The translations under genes and the position numbers were made by a program. Positions 8,084 through 14,450 of a DNA stretch of 31,357 nucleotides are shown here, piece by piece; the stretch's first letter is position 1, and each line of letters starts with the position of its first letter. This DNA comes from an uncultured Porphyromonadaceae bacterium. GTDB lineage: Bacteria > Bacteroidota > Bacteroidia > Bacteroidales > Muribaculaceae. The notes below the pieces were generated by a model that was not told the origin of the DNA, searched no databases, and saw nothing but the letters and a program-made list of their open reading frames with translations. Location of the stretch: positions 1 through 31,357 of the forward strand of contig URTA01000030.1 in NCBI GenBank assembly GCA_900550645.1, in the 5' to 3' direction.

Positions 8084-8134
8084 ATTCAACCACACTTACC
8101 GCTACAGAGGGTGCCCTGCGGCAACATTGGAAAT

Positions 8135-8764
8135 ATGGAACACGTATTTTTCAGCCCTTGGGTGGGCAAAGACTACGCAACCGGAGGGATTTTCGGCAAG
8201 AAGATCCTCGTCCTCGGAGAGTCTCACTATTGTGACATTGAAGACTGCGACCGCAACAAATGTGGAAAAGCGGAAAAACGCAAAGAATGTGGAAACTTCA
8301 CCACTAATGTCACCATCAATACACTGCTCAACGGCGAAACGACACCATGGACTGGGACATTCCGCAAGTTTGAACGCTCGCTTGTCGGGCATGACACGGA
8401 TGTAGAGGAGAGCAAACGCATCTGGAATTCGGTAGCGTTCTACAACTACATCCAGAAGGCGATGACTGAAGCTCGCACTGCTGCAGAACCCGAAGATTTC
8501 GAGGTGTCGAAGAAGGCATTCTATGAAGTACTCGAGGAGCTGCAGCCCGACCTCATCATCGCATGGGGCGTGACACGCATGTACGACGACCTGCCCGGCG
8601 AGGGCTGGGAGGTAGGCCCGGACATGATTGTCGACGAATACCACGTACCCAACGGCTACTACACGCTGCGCAACGGACACCGCGTGCGAATCATCTTCAT
8701 TTACCACCCCTCCTCCGGCTACTCCTGGGACTGGTGGCACAAGGTAATCAAATCCGAGCTCTAA
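8135..8764 (+). CDS. Uracil-DNA-glycosylase-superfamily-like protein
   Basis: A 209-residue protein. ATG 8135 (MEHVFFSPWVGKDYATGG) is chosen because an in-frame extension back to 7991 would be translated from the structured RNA and has no protein-like character. The motif order resembles the UDG fold. A first strand and loop ILVLGESHY (where UDGs have a GxDPY/GESP loop) is followed by a middle NSVAFYNYIQ segment, the strand LQPDLIIAWG, and a late HPSSG motif matching the family's HPS loop. A four-Cys stretch (CDIEDCDRNKCGKAEKRKEC, about residues 32-51) could bind a metal or cluster, as in some UDG families. The GESH loop is non-canonical, so the enzyme may not excise uracil. The assignment is by motif order only. 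It sits at the edge of the accessory LRR island. Confidence 0.55.
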   Translation: MEHVFFSPWVGKDYATGGIFGKKILVLGESHYCDIEDCDRNKCGKAEKRKECGNFTTNVTINTLLNGETTPWTGTFRKFERSLVGHDTDVEESKRIWNSVAFYNYIQKAMTEARTAAEPEDFEVSKKAFYEVLEELQPDLIIAWGVTRMYDDLPGEGWEVGPDMIVDEYHVPNGYYTLRNGHRVRIIFIYHPSSGYSWDWWHKVIKSEL

Positions 8765-8834
8765 TCCACTAAGCTCTCGGTGTAACATTCCGACAAGCTT
8801 AGACACAAGTCAAAACACTAAAAACAACAAAGAA

Positions 8835-9065
8835 ATGCCATTATTCAAAGTAACAGTCAAACGTCCATTTCTCGACAGAGGGAGGCAGCGTTTCGAAGCT
8901 GGCATGTCTGCCGAAGTGCCCTACAACGGAAACTTCTTCCCCTGGACCGATTCAAAGGTAAAAGCCGAAATCCAGCGACAGTTCAAAGTGAAGTACAATA
9001 TGGAAATATCAGTGGGTCTAATAGGCTCTGGTAATTTCAATGTAGTGGAATATCCCTGGGTCTAA
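8835..9065 (+). CDS. DUF6140-like small protein with a duplicated, frame-shifted 3' end
   Basis: A 76-residue protein starting MPLFKVTVKRPFLDRG, with the N-terminal FKVTV strand and the GMSAEVPYNG turn that I associate with the Bacteroidota family DUF6140; its function is unknown. Its end is abnormal. A 44-bp unit (9013-9056) is repeated at 9057-9100, and 44 is not a multiple of 3. The current frame ends in GSGNFNVVEYPWV inside the second copy. Shifting frame in copy 2 gives GLIGSINFDVVKL followed by TGA at 9098-9100, which looks like the ancestral family ending. The gene thus encodes an altered C-terminus with the old one preserved out of frame downstream. No signal peptide is seen. It starts 70 bases after the UDG-like gene. 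Confidence 0.65.
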   Translation: MPLFKVTVKRPFLDRGRQRFEAGMSAEVPYNGNFFPWTDSKVKAEIQRQFKVKYNMEISVGLIGSGNFNVVEYPWV

Positions 9066-9100
9066 TAGGCTCTATAAATTTCGATGTAGTAAAACTCTGA
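9013..9100 (+). repeat. 44-bp imperfect tandem duplication at the 3' end of the DUF6140-like gene
   Basis: Copy 1 (9013-9056) and copy 2 (9057-9100) both start TGGGTCTAATAGGCTCT and share AATTTC and ATGTAGT at the same offsets. The copies then diverge (GGAATATCCC against AAAACTCTGA). The junction is at 9056/9057, inside the current reading frame. Confidence 0.85.
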
Positions 9101-9140
9101 TTCGACTCCAGAGGGTATGTCCTGACAAACCAAATCAACC

Positions 9141-9176
9141 GGTGCGGGTGCGTCCCCAAAACGGCACACCCGCACC
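9141..9176. other. Hairpin between the DUF6140-like and LRR genes
   Basis: GGTGCGGGTG (9141-9150) and CACCCGCACC (9167-9176) are perfect 10-bp complements. No T-run follows on the plus strand, so it is either a weak terminator for the upstream gene or a leader structure in front of the LRR gene at 9195. Confidence 0.55.
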
Positions 9177-9194
9177 GCCCCAAAAACCACGAAA

Positions 9195-10319
9195 ATGAAA
9201 AATATATCGACAGAAGTGACGGAAAAAGACATTGAAGAGGTTGTCATTGACGAGCTTGGCGTGATATACAGCCCCGACGGCAAGCGACTTCTGCATGCAG
9301 ATCCCCGTGGTCTAAGAGAAAACAGAGTTGTAAGCTACGCAGTAAAACCCGGCACACAGCTCATCTGCGACAATGCCTTCGATGAGTGCGACTTCCTTAA
9401 GAGCATCACACTCCCAGACAGCTTGACACACATCGGCGAATATGCCTTTTCGCGGTGTACATCGCTTGAAAGCATCTCAATCCCCGACGGTGTGACAAGC
9501 ATCAGCCAAAGTGCTTTTGAAAGTTGTGAGTTGCTTGAGAGCATTTCAATTCCCAACAGCGTGACACGTATCGGCGGCGGCGCTTTTCGGGCATGCCGGT
9601 CGCTGAACGAGATCATCATTCCAGATGGTGTGACACGCATTGGAGACTGCGCTTTTCAAGATTGTTCATCTTTGGCTAACATCGTAATCCCCGAAAGCGT
9701 GGCAATCATCGGCAACTGTGCTTTTGACAGATGCAAGTCGCTTGAGAGCATTTCTGTTCCCGACAGCGTGGTACGCATTGGCGGGTTTGAGGGGTGTGAT
9801 TCGCTGAAAGAAATCGACATCCCTGATGGTGTGGCAATCATCGACGACTGCGCATTTGACGGGTGTTCATCACTTGAGCGCATAATAATTCCCGACAGTG
9901 TGATACGTATCGGCAACAGCGCGTTTATGAATTGTTCATCTTTGACGAGCATTGTAATCCCCGACAGCGTGACAAGCATCAACGCCCATACTTTCAACGG
10001 GTGCAAGTCACTGAATGACATCATCATACCTGACGGTGTGACAATCATCGATGACTGTGCTTTTGCAGGCTGTGATTCGCTTGAAGACATCACTATTCCA
10101 AAAGGTGTGACAGTCATCGGCGATTATGCCTTTGAAAGGTGCAATACACTGAATAGCATCTCAATCCCGGACAGTGTGAAGTTTGTCGGTGACGGCGCGT
10201 TTGCCGGCTGCAACTCATTGGCTGATGACGTGAAGGCTGAAATAGTTAGCCGTTTCGGCTCTGATTGCATGAACGAGGTTGAGCTTGAAGACTCTGACGA
10301 GGAAGAGTATGACGAATGA
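9195..10319 (+). CDS. BspA-like leucine-rich-repeat protein without a signal peptide
   Basis: A 374-residue protein of the Treponema-type LRR (LRR_5) class. Residues 1-60 form a head module: VTEKDIEEVVIDELGV, YSPDGKRLL, then a VSYAVKPGTQLICDNAF strand. Next come about 12 repeats of roughly 23 residues with the pattern C-x-S-L-x-x-I-x-I-P-D-S-V-x-x-I-G-x-x-A-F-x-x, and an acidic tail (LEDSDEEEYDE). One repeat (RIGGFEGCDSL, near residue 200) is two or three residues short. Such repeats form a curved binding surface, and BspA relatives are surface adhesins. Here no signal peptide or sorting domain is visible, so export is doubtful. The first 60 residues recur four times in the neighbouring LRR gene. 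A damaged copy of the tail-coding sequence lies immediately downstream. Confidence 0.85.
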   Translation: MKNISTEVTEKDIEEVVIDELGVIYSPDGKRLLHADPRGLRENRVVSYAVKPGTQLICDNAFDECDFLKSITLPDSLTHIGEYAFSRCTSLESISIPDGVTSISQSAFESCELLESISIPNSVTRIGGGAFRACRSLNEIIIPDGVTRIGDCAFQDCSSLANIVIPESVAIIGNCAFDRCKSLESISVPDSVVRIGGFEGCDSLKEIDIPDGVAIIDDCAFDGCSSLERIIIPDSVIRIGNSAFMNCSSLTSIVIPDSVTSINAHTFNGCKSLNDIIIPDGVTIIDDCAFAGCDSLEDITIPKGVTVIGDYAFERCNTLNSISIPDSVKFVGDGAFAGCNSLADDVKAEIVSRFGSDCMNEVELEDSDEEEYDE

Positions 10320-10395
10320 TGCAAAAGCTGAAATCGTATGCCGTTTCGGGGCTGATTGCATGAACATGGTTGATTCCGAAGCTTCGGAAGATTAG
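10224..10395 (+). repeat. 91-bp-offset duplication of the LRR gene's 3' end
   Basis: Bases from about 10224 are repeated 91 bases later. GCTGAAAT occurs at 10236 and 10327, GCCGTTTCGG at 10249 and 10340, and CTGATTGCATGAAC at 10261 and 10352. The second copy encodes DAKAEIVCRFGADCMN and an acidic ending, stopping at TAG 10393-10395. It is out of frame with the active gene, which stops at 10319. Confidence 0.85.
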
Positions 10396-10404
10396 TGCTG
10401 TCAG

Positions 10405-10499
10405 GGCAGGGACACGGTGTGCTGCATCCGCTCGAAGTTGTTGCAAATCAGTGATATACATTCTTACTACTCACGAACACGCCGTATCCCTGCTCTGCC
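10405..10499. repeat. Diverged, paired REP-like inverted repeat
   Basis: GGCAGGGACACGGTGTGC (10405-10422) matches the inverted complement of 10475-10499 over a GCAGGGAyACGGyGTG core. Both arms resemble the sequence of the elements at 5847 and 7663. The arrangement is like two REP units in opposite orientation with a 52-base spacer. Confidence 0.55.
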
Positions 10500-10515
10500 A
10501 ACATGATGACAAAAC

Positions 10516-10523
10516 TATATTTG
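10516..10523 (+). promoter_or_regulatory. Possible promoter box for the split LRR gene
   Basis: TATATTTG at 10516-10523 fits TAnnTTTG and would give a leader of about 35-40 bases before ATG 10566. No TTG is found at the expected distance upstream, so the match is only half complete. Confidence 0.4.
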
Positions 10524-10565
10524 AGGGAACTATAACAGAAACTGCATCATATATGCATATTTGAA

Positions 10566-11276
10566 ATGGGAAATAGAACAACCAAAGTGACAGAAGAAGA
10601 CCTTGCCGAAGCTTTAGCTGACGAACTGGGCGTGAAATACAGCCCTGACGGCAAGCGTCTACTGGAAGCTAACTCATATATCCTACGAGAAAATGGTGTC
10701 ACAAGCTACACGGTGAAACCCGGCACACGAATCATCTGCAATGATGCTTTCTTCGCGTGCGACTGTCTGGAACACATAGTACTCCCCGACAGCGTCACAC
10801 ACATCGGCGACGGCGCTTTTGAAAGATGCGGGTCGCTGAAAAGTATCAACATTCCAGACGGTATAGAATACATCGGCAAGCAAGATTTTGAATGGTGCGG
10901 ATCGCTGAGAAACGTAAGTATTCCTGACATAGATAAGTTCCTCGGAGATTGCTCGCAGAACCGGGTTAAGCTTTTCCAAAAGATAATGGGAATCAACAAC
11001 CGCCCCCAGTTTGACGATGACTCGTCCGAAACGACCAGAAAGGACTTTGCCGGTACTGTCCCTGACGAGTTCTGCGTGATATACAGCCGCGACGGCAAGC
11101 GTCTTCTGAAAGCAATCCCAGGGCTGCTAAGAAAAAAGAACGTTGCAAGCATTACTGTGAAACCAGGCACAGAGATCATCTGCAACAATGCCTTCCATGG
11201 GTGCGACTGCCTGGAGAGCGTCTTGCTTCCCGACAGTGTGACGAGCATAGGCTCGATGGCTTTTCATGGGTGTTAA
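10566..11276 (+). CDS. 5' fragment of an interrupted BspA-like LRR protein
   Basis: This 236-residue frame is the first part of a gene that would otherwise run to 13181 in the same frame. It contains two head modules, each of about 60 residues. The first is VTEEDLAEALADELGV, then YSPDGKRLL, then SYTVKPGTRIICNDAF. The second, from about residue 157, is TTRKDFAGTVPDEFCV, YSRDGKRLL, then ITVKPGTEIICNNAF. Three LRR units separate them, with a linker containing INNRPQFDDDSSE. The frame ends FHGC at TAA 11274-11276. The next codons read SLKSISIPDGV, the exact continuation of an LRR unit, and other copies have AAA (Lys) at the stop position, so a single A-to-T change would create the stop. The truncated product could still fold. 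No signal peptide is present. Confidence 0.75.
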   Translation: MGNRTTKVTEEDLAEALADELGVKYSPDGKRLLEANSYILRENGVTSYTVKPGTRIICNDAFFACDCLEHIVLPDSVTHIGDGAFERCGSLKSINIPDGIEYIGKQDFEWCGSLRNVSIPDIDKFLGDCSQNRVKLFQKIMGINNRPQFDDDSSETTRKDFAGTVPDEFCVIYSRDGKRLLKAIPGLLRKKNVASITVKPGTEIICNNAFHGCDCLESVLLPDSVTSIGSMAFHGC

Positions 11277-13181
11277 TCGCTTAAGAGCATCAGTATTCCA
11301 GACGGCGTGACACGTATCTGCAACCATGCCTTTTGGAGGTGCAAGTCACTCGAGAGCATCAATATCCCCAACAGTGTAACGCATCTCGGTTCAGGGGCTT
11401 TTAGTGAATGTAAGTCGCTGAAAGAAATTATCATTCCTGACGGTGTGAAATACATCGATGGATTCGGAGAGTGTTCTTCGCTTGAAAGCATTTCGATACC
11501 CAACAGTGTAGAAATCATTGGAGAATATGCTTTTTGGCAGTGTTCATCGCTAACAAGCGTCACAATCCCTGACAGTGTAAAATTCATTGGGGACAGTGCT
11601 TTTCAGGAGTGCAAGTCTCTGAAGAGCATCAGTATTCCTGACAGCGTGATATGTATCGGCAACGGCACTTTTGGGGTTTGTTCATCTTTGACAAACATTG
11701 CAATCCCCGACAGTGTAAAATTCATCGGAGACAGTGCTTTTGTATGGTGTGAATCTCTTGAGAGCATTGCAATCCCTGATGGCGTGACCAGCATTGGAAA
11801 CAAAATTTTCAAAGGATGCATATCGCTGAAAAGCATCAGTATCCCTGACAGCGTGAAGGAAATTGGTAAGAATGCCTTTGAAGGATGTATATCGCTGAAA
11901 AAAATCAGTATTCCTGACAGCATGGAGAGAATTAACAAGGATGCCTTTATAGGTTTTGATGGATGGATATCACAAACAACAGTATTAAAGCCGGCAGAAG
12001 TGACGGCAGAAGTCCTTGCCGAGGCTGTAGCTGACGAGTTCGGCGTGCTATACAGCTCCGACGGCAAGTGTCTTCTGAGAGCTGTATCAGAGAAGTTGAG
12101 AAATATGAATGTCACAAGCTACACTGTGAAACCAGGCACTCAGCGCATCAGCAATCGAGCCTTCCAGAATTGCGATTTTCAGGAAATCTCGCTTCCCGAC
12201 AGCTTGACAAGCATTGGCGACTTTGCCTTTTATAATTGTCGTTCACTGAAGAACATCAACATCCCAGACGGCGTAAAGAGAATTGGCTCGGACGCCTTCA
12301 AAAAATGTAAATCGCTCGAAAGCATCTATATTCCTGACAGCGTGACGAGAATCGGCAAGAATGACTTTAAAGGATGTATATTACTGAAAAGCATCCGTAT
12401 TCCATACAGTGTGAAGATTCTCGGAGGTGGGCCACCAGAACGAGTCGAATTGTTTGAAAAGGCTGTACAAATCAACAATCGTGTTGACAATCAATCAGCA
12501 ATGACGACGAAAGAAGACTTTGCCGAAGCTGTTGCTGACGAGTTCGGTGTGGTATACAGCCGCGACGGCAAGCGTCTCCTGAAAGCTGCCTCTTGGAATC
12601 AAGAAAAAAAGAACGTTGCAAGCATTACAGTGAAACCAGGCACAGAGATCATCTGCGACAATGCCTTCCAAGGGTGCGACTTACTGGAAAGCATCTCACT
12701 TCCAGACAGTGTGACGAACATCGGCGACAGTGCTTTTAATGGATGTAAATCGCTTGAGAGCATCACAATCCCTGACAGTGTGACAAGAATCGGGCGCAAT
12801 GCTTTCTCTGATTGTTCTTCTTTGACCAGCGTTGTCATACCCGACAGCGTGACAATAATCGACTTTGGGGTCTTTGGCGGATGCAAATCGCTGAAAAACG
12901 TCATCATCCCCGACAGTGTGAAATCCATCTGCGCGTTTGCATTCTCTGGCTGTTCTTTTGAGAGCATTACTATCCCCAACGTTGTAGAACTCATTGGACA
13001 ATCTGCTTTTGAAGGGTGCAAGTCACTTAAGAGCATCAATATCCCCGACAGTGTGAAGATTATCGGCTACCGGGCTTTTGAAGGATGCAAATCGCTGAAA
13101 AACATCTGTATTCCAGATAGTGTGGAGGTTGTTCGCAAAGTTCGTTATAGACGACACCGACGAGTTTGGCGATCAGAATAA
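11277..13181 (+). pseudogene. 3' fragment of the interrupted BspA-like LRR gene
   Basis: About 634 codons remain open after the nonsense codon. The first possible start is GTG 11307 in the middle of a repeat, with no promoter or head module in front, so independent translation is unlikely. The segment carries about nine LRR units, a third head module at about 11995-12170 (VTAEVLAEAVADEFGV), further LRRs, a linker with QINNRVDNQ, a fourth head module at about 12505-12690 (TTKEDFAEAVADEFGV), and about seven more LRRs. The last residues are Arg-rich (RKVRYRRHRRVWRSE). The +1-shifted frame there reads FVIDDTDEFGDQNN, acidic like the tail of the intact neighbour, so a second small frameshift near 13140 is possible. 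Without the stop the protein would be 871 residues. Confidence 0.75.
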
Positions 13182-13184
13182 TAC

Positions 13185-13225
13185 AACAAAGACCCTAAGG
13201 TCGTCAAGGCCTTAGGGTCTTTGTT
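13185..13225. terminator. Bidirectional terminator between the LRR and sigma factor genes
   Basis: AACAAAGACCCTAAGG (13185-13200) and CCTTAGGGTCTTTGTT (13210-13225) form a perfect 16-bp stem with a 9-base loop. It sits between two converging genes and has an A-rich left and T-rich right flank, as expected for a terminator used from both sides. Confidence 0.85.
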
Positions 13226-13272
13226 ATCGGAGAACTCGGAGCGCTCTGAGGGCTCTGAGAGCTCTGGAAAAA

Positions 13273-14139
13273 TTAGAGGTAGCCTCGGAGGGACATGGCG
13301 CGGCCGTTGCTCTGCAAGCGGCGCAACGCTTTCTCGCGTATCTGGCGGACACGCTCGCGTGACAGGCCGAAGCGTGTGCCGATCTCGTCAAGCGTCATCT
13401 CCTGATGCCCGATGCCGTATGACAGTTTGAGTATCTCGCTCTCGCGAGAGCCGAGCTGCTGCAATACGTTTTCGACCTCCGTGTGGAGCGACTGGCGGTT
13501 TGTCTCTTCGTCAGGCATGCTTTCTTCGCCGCTCGACATGGTGTCAACAAGGGCGTGGCGATCCTCGTCGTCAGACAGAGGCGCGTCCATAGACACTCCA
13601 CGCACAGCTGATTTCATCAGGTTTTCAACCAGAGCCGGCTGAATGTCGAGCATTTTCGACAGCTCCTCTGCCGACGGGCGGCGTTGGTTGCTCTGCTCAA
13701 ATTCGGAGGAGGCCTTGCGCAGCTTGTTTATCATCATGACGACGTTCTGCGGCAGGCGTATCTGCTCGGACTTCTCGCTGATAGCCTGCTGTATGGACTG
13801 GCGTATCCACCACACGGCGTATGAGATGAACTTGAAGCCGCGAGTCTCGTCATATTTTTCGGCGGCCTTGATCAGCCCGGCATTCCCCTCCTGTATGAGG
13901 TCGCCGATGTTCATGCCGCGAGTCTGGTACTGCCGTGCCACAGAGACGACGAAGCGGAGGTTGCAGCACACGAGTCTGTCGCGTGCCGCCTTACCGCGTT
14001 TCCCACCTTTTTTCATCTGCCGCGCCAATGCGATCTCTTCGTCGGGAGTCAGCAAATCAAATTTGCTTATAGCCGCAAGGTAGATGTTCAGGACAAAATC
14101 TCTTTCGCCCGGTTGTGCAATGATCTTGAATTGTCTCAT
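13273..14139 (-). CDS. Second RpoD-like (group 2) sigma-70 factor
   Basis: A 288-residue sigma-70 paralogue of the primary sigma factor at 6049. The start is placed at 14139 (MRQFKIIAQPGERDFV) because it aligns with MRQLKI of RpoD; an in-frame start at 14175 would add 12 residues. Region 2 carries LRFVVSVARQYQTRG and GFKFISYAVWWIRQSI, identical to RpoD over the promoter-melting segment. Region 4 carries TLDEIGTRFGLSRERVRQI. Region 3 and the linker differ more, with the NVVMMINKLRKASSEFEQSN segment. It probably recognises promoters similar to those of RpoD under particular conditions. It is oriented against the LRR genes and shares the terminator at 13185. I found no TAnnTTTG box in its upstream region, so its own promoter may differ. 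Confidence 0.9.
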   Translation of the reverse strand: MRQFKIIAQPGERDFVLNIYLAAISKFDLLTPDEEIALARQMKKGGKRGKAARDRLVCCNLRFVVSVARQYQTRGMNIGDLIQEGNAGLIKAAEKYDETRGFKFISYAVWWIRQSIQQAISEKSEQIRLPQNVVMMINKLRKASSEFEQSNQRRPSAEELSKMLDIQPALVENLMKSAVRGVSMDAPLSDDEDRHALVDTMSSGEESMPDEETNRQSLHTEVENVLQQLGSRESEILKLSYGIGHQEMTLDEIGTRFGLSRERVRQIREKALRRLQSNGRAMSLRGYL

Positions 14140-14450
14140 CAGTATTGGTATTTCATTGAGGATAGGTGGGGACAAGTGTCGGTTCTGTGCGTGTTTTGGT
14201 GTTGCCTGTAGCCGGTGGCTGCTTCCTTAATCAGGAGGATTCAAGCACGATACCTCAATCTTTCGCTGCTATCCAATTTTTGTTCACTTTGATATAACGC
14301 CGTTTCAGCGCGATTGTTCGGCATCCGCAATATTTTATCGCCAATCACGTGCCTTGCGGGTATTTGCGCGGAAATGTTGCGGCGGTATTGGCTGTTCGCG
14401 GATTTCTATGTACTTTCGCAGCCGAATATGAAACCAAAAACCTATCGACT
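14140..14450. other. Divergent intergenic region
   Basis: These 311 bases separate the minus-strand sigma factor and the plus-strand hydrolase. Apart from the plus-strand promoter at 14388-14418, I see no gene, strong hairpin or minus-strand consensus promoter. Confidence 0.6.
14388..14418 (+). promoter_or_regulatory. Promoter for the membrane-anchored hydrolase
   Basis: TTG at 14388-14390 and TACTTTCG at 14411-14418 are 20 bases apart; the second box has one mismatch (TTCG for TTTG). The predicted leader is about 28 bases to ATG 14451. Confidence 0.5.

Noticed and set aside
7991..8134. 48-residue N-terminal extension of the UDG-like protein
   Set aside because: The extension overlaps the terminator helix of the candidate RNA and reads as random sequence; family-like sequence begins at ATG 8135.
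11307..11330. GTG start for an independent gene after the nonsense codon
   Set aside because: It lies in the middle of an LRR unit with no promoter, no head module and no signal; the sequence is better explained as the continuation of the upstream frame.
9400..13130. Regular ~69-bp repeats that might look like a CRISPR or minisatellite array
   Set aside because: The period equals 23 codons, the units are in frame and degenerate in the way of LRR coding sequence, and there are no invariant repeats with unique spacers.
13237..13272. Short GAGCGCTCTGAGGGCTCTGAG repeats after the sigma factor stop
   Set aside because: Only a few imperfect 10-base units with no clear symmetry or function; probably simple-sequence expansion.
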